From: Schizochytrium sp. TIO01
Taxonomy: Eukaryota; Sar; Bigyra; Thraustochytrida; Thraustochytriidae
Length of the DNA: 64,000 bases
Direction: 5' to 3'
Assembly (NCBI GenBank): GCA_004764695.1
Contig: SMSO01000032.1
Coordinates: 4,773,483-4,837,482, forward strand
Made by a program: the position numbers and the translations under genes. This document shows, one piece after another, positions 34,713-46,283 of the stretch (its first letter is position 1; every line of letters starts with the position of its first letter). Under the pieces are notes generated by a model. That model saw only the letters and a program-made list of their open reading frames with translations, was not told where the DNA came from and searched no databases.

Positions 34713-35636
34713 ATGGCAGAGCAAAGCGCGATGGAGGTCTCTACGGAGTCTGGCGCGTTCAAGATGGTGGAGACTTCCCGACAGGTCGTGAAGATGCACC
34801 CCGTGGTGCTCTTCGCTATCCTCGACCACTTCATTCACCGCAATGAGGGCCAGCAGCGTGTCATCGGTACGCTCCTGGGTAACAAGACGGCAACCGGCCA
34901 GTTCGTGGTGAAGAACTGCTTCCCTGTGCCCCATGTAGAGCAGGGTGATGAGGAGGTCGCCGTGGGCAAGGACTACTTGCAGCAGATGCTTGAGCTGCAC
35001 AGGTCAGTGAACTCCGGCGAGGAGGTGCTGGGATGGTACGCCACCACCCCTGGCCAGGGTGTTCTCATTAACCAGCAAAGCTGCCTTATCCAGGACTTTT
35101 ACAGCGCCGAATGTGGCGACCCTCTGCACATTGTGGTAGACACCAGCCTCGCAAACAACGTCTTGGGCGTGAAGGCCTTCATGAGTGAGACCGTCAAGCT
35201 CGGTGAGAGCGTCCTGGCAGCCTCGTTCGTGCAGCTCAAGGTTGAACTCCAGGCCTCTGAGAAGGAGCGTATTGGATTGGACTTGATGATCAAGGCCACC
35301 AAGAGCCGCTTTGACACTAGCCAGCAACTCCAGGACTCTAAGCAGATCAACACTGAGGTGGAGAACCTCGAACAGTCTATGAACCGCCTCCTTACCATGC
35401 TCGAGAACGTATCTGCCTACGTCGACGACGTTGTGGCCAAACGCAAGATTCCGGACTACCGTACTGGATCCAAGATTGCCTCTGTGATTTCTATGGTCCC
35501 GCGCATCGAACCTGCTGTCTTTGAAAAATCCTTCCGCAGCAACCTCCAGGACCTCCTCATGGTTGTTTACCTTTCCAACATGACCCGCACGCAGCTCGCT
35601 GTTGCCGAGCGCATCTCCAAGAGCACTATGCATTAG
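34713..35636 (+). CDS. EIF3F: translation initiation factor eIF3 subunit f
   Basis: An MPN-domain subunit of eIF3, the scaffold that binds the 40S ribosome during initiation. The MPN core begins VVKMHPVVLFAILDHFIHR and continues RVIGTLLGNK and GWYATTPGQGV. The metal-binding His-x-His of active JAMM proteases is replaced by YATTPG, as expected for a structural MPN subunit. The C-terminal helical part (NRLLTMLENVSAYVDDVV, then LQDLLMVVYLSNMTRTQLAVAE) matches eIF3f. The 307-aa length is typical. Single exon, ATG start. Confidence 0.97.
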   Translation: MAEQSAMEVSTESGAFKMVETSRQVVKMHPVVLFAILDHFIHRNEGQQRVIGTLLGNKTATGQFVVKNCFPVPHVEQGDEEVAVGKDYLQQMLELHRSVNSGEEVLGWYATTPGQGVLINQQSCLIQDFYSAECGDPLHIVVDTSLANNVLGVKAFMSETVKLGESVLAASFVQLKVELQASEKERIGLDLMIKATKSRFDTSQQLQDSKQINTEVENLEQSMNRLLTMLENVSAYVDDVVAKRKIPDYRTGSKIASVISMVPRIEPAVFEKSFRSNLQDLLMVVYLSNMTRTQLAVAERISKSTMH

Positions 35637-36595
35637 ATTGCTATATTCATTAGTATGTACTGGGACCTGGTTTCCTCCTGCTTTTACCCTTTTCGTTCCT
35701 TAACTTTGATTGCTTTCCCTATCTCATCAATCCTTGAAATTCCACTTGCAAAGAATTTAAAACAAAACCAAAACGCTTGCCCTACGCATCTGTTCTTTGT
35801 CTATAAAGTCTTGCTTTTTAAAATGTTTCCTAACATTTTTGCAGATGACTATGCGACGGCGGATTCTAATTGAACTATTCTTCTATATCTTTATTTCTGT
35901 CTGAAACATATTTCGCAATGATAGTGATTATGTAAGGGTAGCACCCTTTCGAGGGTAGTTGAAACCGTTTGATTCTAGTAATTAAATCAAATATAGAAAC
36001 TTTTGCATTTATTGTTTTCATTGATTTATTTTCATTTAAGTTAGGTTTTCGAACCTTTCATTCGAGCCAACTAAGCCTTCATTGAAGTTTTTATGTTTTC
36101 TTCTTGGTGTTATTAGCTATGAAAAAGTTCTGTAAAGGCTGAACACCAGTGACACAACCAACCTGAAGTTATTTTTGCATTTACTATGCTTGGTTATTCT
36201 AATCTACATCCTCGTTCAATTCGAACTCTTAAATTATCAAGATAAACTATTATAAAGCAAGCATACAGGGAAGAATGGAGAAGAATAAAAATAGAAAATT
36301 ACATCACGTTGGCAAGATTGCAGACCTTTGAAGAAAACATGAACCTGAAAAGTTCAGCCATGGGCAAGATGTAGTAAACCATGTTATACATCATGGTGTT
36401 CTTGTTGAAAGCCATGCACTGATCAATGAAAGGTGGCTAAGTCGCTTGGCTACTCCTACCATTCTCAAAGCTTCACGAACCTAGCTTAATGCAGCCCTTT
36501 CATCGATACACTTCCGGCTACATCTTTTTTGTACTTGGGTGGGAACAGACAAACATAAATTACTCCCACAAAGTAGTAGTATGTATGTGCTGTGT
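35637..36595. other. convergent spacer
   Basis: AT-rich spacer of about 960 bp between eIF3f and the Hv1-like gene. No gene seen. Confidence 0.5.
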
Positions 36596-37888
36596 TTAAT
36601 CACTCGACGATACTGACACAGGGAACGGTGACCCACGACCTGGTCGTGTAGACTGTTGCTGTGTTTGCAGCTGTGCACCGTTGCGAGGCATATGCTTTCG
36701 CCGCGACGCCTCCTTGCGCTCTTCAATGTCACGCTCTGCGTTATCGCTATCCATCTTTTTGCTGCCCCGAGCCATAGAACCTGAGACCATCGATACTTTG
36801 GCAAAGTCTGAGGCCCGGTCTTCATCCTGCTGCTTTGGGGACTCAGACTCATGATCATCTGTCTCAGGTCCAGATTCTGTTTCTTCGAACCCAGCAGAGT
36901 CCAAGTCTTCATCATCTTCATCGCCTTCGTCATCATCCTCAGTTGCGTTCACAACTGATTTGCCTCTTTGCAACGCGGTAGCTCCCCTACTTCGGAACTG
37001 TCGAGCTTTCCGTCGAGACTGAGATTCTTGCTCATCTGCATCCTCTTCCTCGGCCATCTTTGCAAGCTCAAGCTGATCTTGCTCGCCCATTATGTTTGCA
37101 ATTCCCTCTAATCCTTGCACTCGGGCCATCGTTTGAGCCGCAATTTGCAAGGCCTCCCGCAAAGTGTCGAGTTCATCTCTCTGCGCACGAAAACTCTGGT
37201 CAAGTCGCTTGTTTTTATCTGCCTCGCGCTTCTGGGCAAGATCGGCGCGCTTCGCCTTGAGCTTGAGTGCCTCAATCTTTTCATTAAGGGCGTGGACTTC
37301 TGCGCGTGTTCTTTCGTGGGCCTGCTCTGAGGAATACAATGCTGCGTTTACCATTCGTACAACACGCCACAGACGAAGCACGTTGAGCAAGCGTACAGAC
37401 GCAGCCCATGAAGCAGTGATGAGAACACCGTAGAACATTCCACTTACGAGAAAAATGTCGAGTGCGTAACCAAAATGAGCAAAGACCTCACTTTTAAAGG
37501 CTACGAGCATTAAACCCAGCTCGAGCACATACGCCAGCAACGCCATTCCAGAAAGATATTCCAAAATCTGAGAAAACGGATTTGTCCAGCCTCGAGCATC
37601 GGCGTACAGGACATAAAATGCAGCCAGAAAGTCTGAAACGATCAGCACCACAAACACAAGCTGAAGTTCCTGAGATTGTAGCATGAGCCCAAGCCTTTGC
37701 AAGAGAGTTTCTTTACTTTGGTCCTCGGATGCACGTTCAAGACTTGCTAGCTTCGGAGTTAGTCCTCCAGAGTTAGCCAAGCCAGTTTCGGCATTTTGCG
37801 GTTTTGAAGATTGGTCCATCTGCATCTTCTTGACAACTCCAACATTTACTGAAGCAGATGACAAATACGGAGAACTTGTAGGCTTCAT
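36596..37888 (-). CDS. HVCN1: Hv1-type voltage-gated proton channel
   Basis: A 430-aa protein with one voltage-sensor domain and no pore domain. Four membrane segments lie at about residues 75-97, 109-131, 141-159 and 163-184. S1 carries the Asp (VSDFL, about residue 86) that aligns with the proton-selectivity Asp of Hv1. S2 has the Glu of the charge-transfer site (YVLELGL), and S3 has the conserved Asp (YALDIFL). S4 reads RLLNVLRLWRVVRMVN, which keeps the Hv1 signature R-x-W-R-x-x-R. A coiled coil follows directly, as in known dimeric Hv1 channels. A long acidic Ser-rich tail (about 270-430) is unusual. The channel would extrude protons on depolarisation and help control pH. The start is the first ATG. 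Confidence 0.9.
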   Translation of the reverse strand: MKPTSSPYLSSASVNVGVVKKMQMDQSSKPQNAETGLANSGGLTPKLASLERASEDQSKETLLQRLGLMLQSQELQLVFVVLIVSDFLAAFYVLYADARGWTNPFSQILEYLSGMALLAYVLELGLMLVAFKSEVFAHFGYALDIFLVSGMFYGVLITASWAASVRLLNVLRLWRVVRMVNAALYSSEQAHERTRAEVHALNEKIEALKLKAKRADLAQKREADKNKRLDQSFRAQRDELDTLREALQIAAQTMARVQGLEGIANIMGEQDQLELAKMAEEEDADEQESQSRRKARQFRSRGATALQRGKSVVNATEDDDEGDEDDEDLDSAGFEETESGPETDDHESESPKQQDEDRASDFAKVSMVSGSMARGSKKMDSDNAERDIEERKEASRRKHMPRNGAQLQTQQQSTRPGRGSPFPVSVSSSD

Positions 37889-38953
37889 TCTGATGCTCGC
37901 TTTCTTTTCCAAAAATTTACAAATTTAACCCAAATATTTCTAAAACCTGCAGTAGAAGCAACTGCCCAGGCTCCTCAAGGTTCACGGGCAACGCCGATCA
38001 AACTTTACCTTACGTCGGGCTGCCTGCCTGTCTGCCTCCCTGTCAAGCCCAAAATAATGCGTCAACGGTCACCCAAGTTTGGCAATTAGTCAAAGCACAA
38101 CAACAGCCTCGCCGTAACCCAACGATGTTTGTCAAAGGCTAAACTCTCCCTCAAGACTTTGCCTATCGCAGGAACTTTACGGGAAAGACCCGTCTTGAGG
38201 ATGGTACAAGCAGTGCCTTGCTTACTTGCTTTGCTTTTCTGCATGCCGTTGTAGAAACCAAAAGAAAGCAGTCTATGGTCATATAGATAATCTTAGGCAT
38301 TTACTATGAACATAATAGTACTTTATAATGATAACATAAAGGAAAGATCTTCGTCCGTTCAAGTGGACTGCGCAACCCAGCGATCCGTTACATGTGAAGA
38401 CTAGAATGGGACTCTGTGAGGATATAAAATTGAGAACGCGGGGTGATAGGGAGCTGGATGCGGTATTTATGCACAACAAAATTTTGTTAAAAGAGTGTAA
38501 AAGACAGATATTAGAACTACCTGAGAGTCTTATCATGGTGCTGCAAGCTTTGGTACGGATTTACAATGCTGAATACATAATACGAAACAAGGTTGAGACT
38601 TCCAAGTTGTGGCTGAGAGACAAGGGCATAAATACTGTCGTTGCTGGTGTTAGTGAATAAGGTTTGTTGGGAACTACGAGCTGATGGACAACAGTCAGCG
38701 GATCATTGATCGTAGACAACATCCTTAGCTTTATTGTTTAGAAAGAAGAAATAAAAGCATTCGACCATTGGCTTTGGCTTTTGAAAAACATCACGAAGTG
38801 TCAGAGCCAAACGCACGAGGGTCCACGTGACTGTATACAATTCGATACAATAGCGCATGTGCCTTGTGATTTAAATTAAGTATCTCGAAAATTTAGAAAC
38901 GGATTGAGTTTGTGTCAGGCGAACAGGATTTCTGTGATCGTAACCTGATATAA
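37889..38953. promoter_or_regulatory. divergent intergenic region
   Basis: Shared upstream region of Hv1 (-) and the long coiled-coil gene (+). A short plus-strand ATG frame at 38406-38660 (84 codons) has no recognisable features. No specific regulatory element identified. Confidence 0.35.
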
Positions 38954-41900
38954 ATGGCTAGTACGACTGGGAGGCGAAGTTTGACTTCGCTAGATGCTCT
39001 TCGTAGGCAGCAGAGTAGTCGGGCCACCAAGGGCAATCATATCACTCACACAAACGACTCAGGACAAGTTTCCTGGAGCGAGCGACTGGCAGGTCGTCGA
39101 ATTGATCAGGGGAAAACAGCCTTAGCTTCACGAGGTCGCACGCTAACAAAATCATGGCAGGAGACATCAGCAGATACAACGCAAATTCCTAGCATACAAG
39201 CTGCGAGCAATCAATCCAAAGCAGCATTATCATCTATTTCTACACCTGCGCCGCATCCTGAATTCGATGATGCTCTTTTTGAGGATGAGCGTAACCAGAA
39301 TTCATCTTTTCCAAGTGGTAAACCTCAGTTAATGCGACGGCCTACATTAAGTGAAGGCCTCCGACAAAGCTCTGCCGAGGTCCAACGCCTGCAAGATAAG
39401 CTTGACAAAGTACACCGTGAGATTTCTAGTAAAGACTCTCAACTTCTTCTGAAAGACGTAGATATTCGTAAACACAAAGAGGAAGTACAAAGATTGCGGG
39501 AGGCAGCGCAAGGGAAAACTCTTGCTCAGCAAAAATTAGGTGAGCTCGAGATTAGCTTTCAACGCACAGAACAAGAACTCAAGCGGGTACGAAATACTCT
39601 CAAGCTTACAACTAGCCAGCTGCAGCACACGCAATCTAGACTCGCACAACGCACCGCGGAGCTCGAAGAGCAAAAGGCTATCAATATGGAGGTTCAGCAA
39701 GTCTCGCTTGAAGATAGCAAAACCACTGCGACAGGGGTGGTAGCTGTAGAGTCAGCGACTAAAATCAGCAAGTCAAGCGAGTCTCTGGAAGCACCACTTA
39801 ATTCTCCTGATCGTGATGCCAGGGAAAAAATGCAACTAGATAAAGAATCCTCGAACAGCGATACCTCTGCAACAATATCGTCTTTACAAGCGAATCGTGT
39901 GACCTTGTCGAATTCAACCTCATCGGAGCAGCTCCAAGCAACGATAGACATTGAGAAGCGCAAAGCTGAAAATCTTCAAATAGAACTCGAAAACGTTCGT
40001 GAGAGGCTCCATTCTTCTGAAGAGAGCCATATTACATCACAAAAGCAAACAGAACTTCAAATTGAGGCATTGAAATCCCAAGTCAGGCAAAAAGAAGAAC
40101 AGCTGCGTCATGCTTTTCAATCTATCAAGCAGCAAGAACTCGCAAAGGATTCTGAGAAACAAGAACTGCGATATGAAAACGTCGGCTTCAGGCACGCTTA
40201 CAAGATCTCGAGGCACAACTTGACTCTCGACTTAAAGCTGTTGATATTGAGCGTTTACGAACGCAAGCTTCAGACAAGACAGTTGCCGAGCTTTCAGAGG
40301 AGCTAAGCAGAGCAAAAGCAGCTCAAGATCGCACACGGCGTGAGGTTGAAAGATTATCTCACTCTTTAAGCACAGAATGCGCAAAGACAACATCTCTATC
40401 CGAGCACCTCAATCGCGCACTTGAGGAGTCAAAAGAATGGGCGAAAAAGTATCAAGCTGTTGTCGAGCAGACTGGGTTAGCTGCTGACTTACAGTGCAGT
40501 CTTGAAAAAACAAAAAAATTACTTTTGGAGACGACTGAAAAGCTTGAAGCCTTAGAAAGCCATAATGAATCTACTCAAAAGTCCTTTCAAGCGGAACTCC
40601 AGATGACAAAGTCCAAGGCTTCAAAGGAAGCTCAGGAGTACCTAAAGCAATGCTCAGACCTTGAAGAAGACCTAAAGATTGTGAAAGAAAAGAATAAATT
40701 GCTTGAGCAAGAGTATCAAAACGCGATACAAGAAAGCAAAATGTTAAAAGTAGCTTTACAGGATGAAGAGTCTCAACACACAAATCTAAAACGGAGTTCA
40801 GTCCAGGAGCAGAAATCTCGAGAAATTGAGTATGAAGCGGAACGCGTTGCTCTTGCTGAGGAGCTAGCTCGCGTTAAAGAAACCAGCATGGCTACTCTCA
40901 AGGAGGTAAGAGCTGAAAATCGTGAGGAAGTCGAACGTGTTCGCCAACTTTCTCTTCGTCATCTCGAAGAGACAAAAGACAAAGCAGATCGCGTTGTTGC
41001 AGAGATAAAGAACGTGTCCTCACAGCAGCTTGAGCAGGCAAAGCGAGATGCTATGGTAAACCTGAAAGACGCTAAAGAAGCGTTTGCAGCAGAGCTTAAT
41101 CAAGTGGTAGCTAAATCTGCTCTAGAGCTTGCACAAGTCAAGTCTGATGCTGCAAAAGCACTCGAAATGTCAGAAAAGGAGTCTGCCCGAGCTCGGGAAG
41201 AGGATGCACAAAAATCTGCTAAAGCCATCGCAAGTTTACAGAGCGAGTTGAACGCGGAATTAACCCAAGCTCAAGCTCAAGCACGCGCTGCAGAGGCGGA
41301 AACCGCTTCTCTTCGCAAAGAACTTGAAAAAAGCTTAGAACACTTGAGAGCGGAGAGTCAGGAGACCATCGCTGCTTTGCAAGGACGCGCTGAGTCTTGG
41401 CGTGCAAAGGCGGAAAGAGCAGAAAGGTCTCTTGAACAAAAGGAACATGAAGTAAAGCTTGCACGAACCGACCTTGCGCGTCGCTCCTCCGAGATGGAGC
41501 GCCTTGCAGAGCTGCAAAAAATCATCGAACATCGCGCTGAAGATGAAGGAAAATTGAAGGAAGTTCTTGTTTCGGTACGGGAGCAAATGGATGCTCACAA
41601 AGCAATGCTAAATCTTCGATTATTACTTAAGTCTGCTGATGCGACAGATGCTGTGACACATCTTGAATTTGCTCGTGTCAAAGAGAAAAACCTTGAGCAA
41701 CAACTTCAGGTCCTTGTTTATAATATTACAGCTTGTGAGTCTCACATGATCCAGTGTGATCCTGCAGCGACGCAGAAGCAGCAAATTACACGGATGCGTC
41801 GACTGGAAAAGCTAGAAAGTCAACTAGATGAGTCAGCAAAGAATCGAAATGACTATCTGAACACTTCAAAAACAAATCGTGAACGGTTAACACAGCTTCT

Positions 41901-41985
41901 TCATCAAGCTGAGACCCGGCTGGGCAAGGCCCAAGTCGAAACTTTGGAAAAGCTGCCTTCGGATGTCCGAAAATTTTGGTCATGA
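38954..41985 (+). CDS. long coiled-coil protein, frame-shifted
   Basis: The first part runs from the ATG at 38954; a second frame is open from about 40185 to 41985. Both are heptad-rich and join naturally, giving about 1010 aa. The N-terminal ~130 residues are disordered (SP, RRPTLS sites). Residues about 135 to 950 are almost continuous coiled coil rich in Glu, Lys, Gln and Ala, and a short conserved-looking end follows (FARVKEKNLEQQLQVL ... LPSDVRKFW). The frames part at an AAAA run near 40185-40188; one more A would restore a single frame, while the second frame has a stop immediately before it. A missing base in the assembly is the simplest explanation. The layout suggests a centrosomal, basal-body or Golgin-type scaffold, but I cannot name it. 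Confidence 0.75.
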
Positions 41986-42293
41986 AATTAGAGCAAGTCT
42001 TGACCTACTTGCACTACTACCTACGCACCTACTATTATCATATAAATTAAGTTGTTATATTACTGTTCTTTCAAATCCTTTCGGATTTCACTCAAGTACT
42101 TCTATATCATCATCTCATTACGATCACTTATTGCCTCTTTTGCACCACATTCTTTCGTTCAAGGTAGTTAGTTGCCTCATTTCATACTTCTTTTTTCAAT
42201 ATCGCTGCTTAAGTAGGTAATAAGAGAATGACCGTCTGAGTTCATGAAAGCAGGAGGCAGAAGGCAAACCTCTAAAACACAGCGACAGAGACC

Positions 42294-42785
42294 ATGGAGA
42301 ACCATACAGGAGGCAATTCTAATGAATACAATCCAGCACAAGCAGCGACACGAGCTATACAAAGCCGTCTAGGTCCTTTGCAAGCGGAGTTAGATAGTGT
42401 CAACCAAAAGCAACTGGCCATCTTGCGGGATGCTTCGAACTGTCGAGCAGATCTCTCCCTCATTCAAGACTCAGAAGCGCACAAACAGCTCCGCGACGCA
42501 CTAGAACTTATTCCACAATACCGAGAACGTCTTGAGCTTCTTTCAGTTCGAATGCAAGCTGTTTCAAAAATGAGCAAGCAACTTCGGGTTCGTGCTGAAG
42601 CAGCAGCTCAGAAAAAACGCGAAGATCTTGCAAGAGACCATGAGCGCCTGCGCCAGGAAGCCCTTTTAGATGCTCAAACTCGAGTAGACGTTGAACATGG
42701 CTCGACAAAAAACACAGTGACACCTATTCGTGTTGCACAGAAAAAGACAGCTGATCGTCGACGACGCGTAGCTGATGTGCTGTAG
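42294..42785 (+). CDS. short coiled-coil protein, possibly BLOC-1/SNAPIN-like
   Basis: A 163-aa protein from an ATG, nearly all helical, with a basic tail (KKTADRRRRVADVL). The spacing of LELIPQYRERLELLSVRMQ and the small size resemble SNAPIN-type subunits of the BLOC-1/BORC complexes that position lysosomes. That resemblance is loose and could apply to many short coiled coils. The gene lies 300 bp downstream of the long coiled-coil gene on the same strand, with its own leader. Confidence 0.7.
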   Translation: MENHTGGNSNEYNPAQAATRAIQSRLGPLQAELDSVNQKQLAILRDASNCRADLSLIQDSEAHKQLRDALELIPQYRERLELLSVRMQAVSKMSKQLRVRAEAAAQKKREDLARDHERLRQEALLDAQTRVDVEHGSTKNTVTPIRVAQKKTADRRRRVADVL

Positions 42786-43823
42786 AGTCCATGAGGTCTC
42801 CCTATTTTTTTTATTTACAGAGACATTAGCATCATTTAGATGTGAGGGTGCTTTGCCAAGATGTGGCCCAACGATTAGATGCTCCACTCGATATCGAAGA
42901 TTTTTCAGTAATTTGTAGAACTAGATGGACCAAGATTGTAATTCAACTTAGCACACAGTAAAATGCTGGAAAGGCTGCATGGCATGAGCTAGCTTCAACT
43001 CTGCTGATGATAATTATGCATCTGTACGCGCTGGCTAGCAATTCTTTCATTCTTTTTATTCCAAGCCAGCGTAGCCCGAAATTTGTACAAGGAGTACACG
43101 AAGCAAAAATGCTTACCGTAGTAAAGCCTGACAACAAACCATCGCATCAAGTTTCTGGGATTGAGGAGAGGATATATTTGTAACAAACTGACTATAGGCT
43201 CGTAAATGCAATCCATTCTTGACAACTCTTCAGATTTACTTTTGTGCATTGGATCTCAGCGGGAATCGTACTCTACTCTCCAATAAACGTGCCAACGGAA
43301 AGAAAAAAAAAAAAGGTATTTAGTAACAAAAACAGATTCACAAATTTTACAATGGAATTGACGTTCTGTAGATAAAGTTCTCTTGTGCTACGTTCTTTAA
43401 CAACGGAAATTAAAATTAAGAGCATGTTCGTCGTCGGTGCTGCAATATCATCGTATCGTCGAAGTGTTAATGCTTCTGTGGCTTCGTCAAAATAGACCAG
43501 TTTATATTCTGAGATGATTTCCTCTTTTCAAGGGAGAGGTGCCCTGCACAGAAACCATGATGCTTGAATTTCAAAAACAATGCTAAAAACATGGCAGAGC
43601 AACACATTACACCTTTATTTCTTAATGTCATGCTGGAGCAGTGCACAAATACCGAAATGCAACTAGAGGCCAACTCATCCCAGGCTCGGTTCCTTGCGCA
43701 CAATGTAGCACCAAAGCAAGGAGATTCACCATGTCTATTTAAGAAAAGAAAAAGGAACTTGTCTAGGGAGGCCATACGAGTGGATGACACAGACCTACCG
43801 TAGCAAGGTTGTACATCACGACT
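42786..43823. other. convergent spacer
   Basis: AT-rich spacer of about 1 kb between two convergent genes. No supported gene. Confidence 0.5.
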
Positions 43824-45704
43824 TTAAAGTGGCTGAAAAGAAGCAGGTTCTGCCTTCCGTTTAGCTTTGATAGACCATTTATCTCTCTTGATGTCTACCT
43901 TGAGCGGGGCCCAGTGGAGACGTTCAGGGTCGACACGAATGCCTTTGAGAGGATGCCGCTTTAGTTTCTCACGGAGGATACCTTCGTCTGCACATAAAAC
44001 GTAGCGCCCATTAACAAACTTAATTAAGTCAAGAAACTTCAGCGCTAGGATTACGTCTTCAGTCTTGATTGATGTATATTTTGTGATTTCGATCACAGAG
44101 ATAGCATCCCCAGGCATCTCTAGCAAAGCTTCTAACACTGCAAAACACCAATATGAGCGATATGAGAGCTGGCCAAGATCACTGAGCGGCTTTTCGGGCG
44201 AGCCTACCTTTTCTTCCTTCTTGGACAACTCGTATGAAAACGAGATCAAAAACTTACCATAACCCTTGCGCTGATAAGCTGGCAAGGTAAGAATGCAGGC
44301 AAGGTTGTAGCCTTGTTCACTATATTTCTCCTTACTAAAATAGCCCACGGGGTGGTATCCCTTTTCGTCATACTCGCAAAGCACATAAAAGAGAAATGGG
44401 TCCACATCCCAATGCAGGGTTTTGTGATCGAGAAAAAACTTGGCAATATAACTCAGGTTCTGCGAATAGATTTTAGACTTTGCACCGTCTACCTCAAACA
44501 TAGAAATCTTGTTTTCGTCGTCACGATAAATTTCATCGCCAGGCGGGTGTCTGATTTTGCATCGACGGTAATGACGTTCAAGCTCAGATTTGTGGCGATA
44601 CATATCGAGAGTGAATTCGCTAATGTAAAGAATATCCACAGAACCCTCAGGAAAAAACTCTCGTGGGATCGGAGAGAAGTACCACGTCTCCATAATATTT
44701 CTGCCTAGCTCAATCCGATTTACATTCTTTACCTTCGTAATCTCCTCATGTTCTCGGATACTATCTGGGTCCATACCATTGCTACCTCCGTACTCCTCTT
44801 CAACAAACTCTACAACATCTTGACGCCGTGTGCGACCTGATGGGTCATGGTCTGTGACGTCTTCAGAAGATACCCATGTATCCATACGACGATTAAACTC
44901 GATGTAGTGCACATAATATTTGACCGACCCATCAGAGTTTCTCTGTTTCTCAATAATCACACATGGCCGAAAGCTTCCGTCCTTGCGATAGGGACAGAAT
45001 ACTGCGGCGCCGATTTTGTAAGTTCCATCTTCTTCACGCAGGTCTTCCCAGTTGGTTTCCTCGTCCCCGTCACCTTTATCTGTGTCGGTAGTCTTTTTCT
45101 TCTTATTCTTGCTGTCGCCACTCTTGGAGCCCGCAGCCTTAGATTTAGTCGTGTTCTTTGAGTTTTTGGTGGAGTTCTTCGAGTTTTTTGAATTTTTCGA
45201 GGATGATGCCTTTTTGAGGACCTCAGTCTCCTCCTTCTCACCCTCCTGTTGTTGTTGCTGTTGCTTTTCCTCCTCGTCCTCGATCTTTACTACGTTTACG
45301 TCTTTACTTTCATCTTCTTCATCGCCATCAGCCTCCACCATTTCCACATCTTTATCATCTTCGTCATTGCCTTCGTTCTCACCACTTTTAGTTTCATCTT
45401 GAGCGGAGTTCTTGGCCTCTTCGGTGTCGCCTTCGGCAGCCATTTTCGTGTCTTCGTCCTCTGCCTCTTTCTTTACATCTTGATCTTTGATGGCCTCTTC
45501 TTCCTTCGACACCTCCTCTTCTTTCAGGGCATCCTCTGTATCTTCTACACCAGCTGTGGCATTCTCCACCTCTAAGTCTTCTTCTTCGGCCTTGACGTTC
45601 TTGGCGTTTTTGGCGCTGCTGGACTTGGAGCTCTTGGAGCGGGCCTTGGACTTTTTGCTGCGACGCGAATCCTCGCCGCCACCGCCGCGTTTACGGGACC
45701 TCAT
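43824..45704 (-). CDS. KAT5: MYST-family histone acetyltransferase (Esa1/Tip60-like)
   Basis: A 626-aa nuclear acetyltransferase of the Esa1/Tip60 type, which acetylates histone H4 and H2A in NuA4-like complexes. The first ~220 residues are a low-complexity Lys/Glu/Ser tract. A chromo-barrel follows at about 223-285 (IGAAVFCPYRK ... YVHYIEFNRRMDTWV). The MYST domain fills the rest: RHPPGDEIYR, then the autoacetylated-Lys region FLDHKTLHWDVDPFLFYVL, the catalytic Cys region NLACILTLP with the acetyl-CoA loop QRKGYGKFL, and the catalytic Glu in SPEKPLSDLG. The zinc finger has lost its first Cys pair (LYISEFTLDMY), as in yeast Esa1. An upstream ATG at 45965 keeps the frame open but adds a hydrophobic stretch unlike the family, so I chose 45704. 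Confidence 0.95.
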   Translation of the reverse strand: MRSRKRGGGGEDSRRSKKSKARSKSSKSSSAKNAKNVKAEEEDLEVENATAGVEDTEDALKEEEVSKEEEAIKDQDVKKEAEDEDTKMAAEGDTEEAKNSAQDETKSGENEGNDEDDKDVEMVEADGDEEDESKDVNVVKIEDEEEKQQQQQQEGEKEETEVLKKASSSKNSKNSKNSTKNSKNTTKSKAAGSKSGDSKNKKKKTTDTDKGDGDEETNWEDLREEDGTYKIGAAVFCPYRKDGSFRPCVIIEKQRNSDGSVKYYVHYIEFNRRMDTWVSSEDVTDHDPSGRTRRQDVVEFVEEEYGGSNGMDPDSIREHEEITKVKNVNRIELGRNIMETWYFSPIPREFFPEGSVDILYISEFTLDMYRHKSELERHYRRCKIRHPPGDEIYRDDENKISMFEVDGAKSKIYSQNLSYIAKFFLDHKTLHWDVDPFLFYVLCEYDEKGYHPVGYFSKEKYSEQGYNLACILTLPAYQRKGYGKFLISFSYELSKKEEKVGSPEKPLSDLGQLSYRSYWCFAVLEALLEMPGDAISVIEITKYTSIKTEDVILALKFLDLIKFVNGRYVLCADEGILREKLKRHPLKGIRVDPERLHWAPLKVDIKRDKWSIKAKRKAEPASFQPL

Positions 45705-46283
45705 CCTCACAGGCTTGATCTGCCTGTCTCTCCCCGGCAGAACCTCTGAGCACGCCCTGTGCAGAAACTTCCTCTCGACGGTGGTCACGATTCGGGATTT
45801 GATTGCTAGATTTGATTTGAGCGCGAGAAGAAAAAAAAGAAGAAACAAAACATTGTAAAGAAGAACGCCAAAAGAACGCCCAAAGAACACTGGACTTATA
45901 GAAGTGATGTTGAATTTTGACTTTGGCTTTGGCTTGGAGACATACTTTAACTTTAGCTTTTTCATTTCTTATTTTGAACACGACCAGGGCCCACCTCCGA
46001 TCTGCGTCTTTCCCAACCGTCCTGGTCTACAATGATAGCGATACCAAGTTTTCTACAATTATAAGCAATTGTCACTTTCTGTTCTTTTAGTCAGTTTTCT
46101 GTTTTTCTGTTTTCGTTGACGACGCAGATTTGGGTTTTCTGGATGCAAGCAAACAAACCAGGTTGAGCAGCGACGTGTCAACTTTGTTAGAAGCAGGTAA
46201 GGAGCGCCACCTGCTGCAGATCGACTCCCTCATTTAGTCTAGCTTTGGGTTGACTGTCTGGAGAAAGAGGAGAAAAAAAGGAG
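45705..46283. promoter_or_regulatory. divergent promoter between MYST HAT and taxilin
   Basis: Compact upstream region shared by the minus-strand acetyltransferase and the plus-strand taxilin gene. No specific motif could be assigned. Confidence 0.4.

Noticed and set aside
35004-35633. 209-codon minus-strand frame inside eIF3f
   Set aside because: Antisense to a highly conserved gene.
45705-45965. N-terminal extension of the MYST acetyltransferase to the ATG at 45965
   Set aside because: It adds a hydrophobic stretch not found in this nuclear family; the ATG at 45704 opens directly on the basic low-complexity region.
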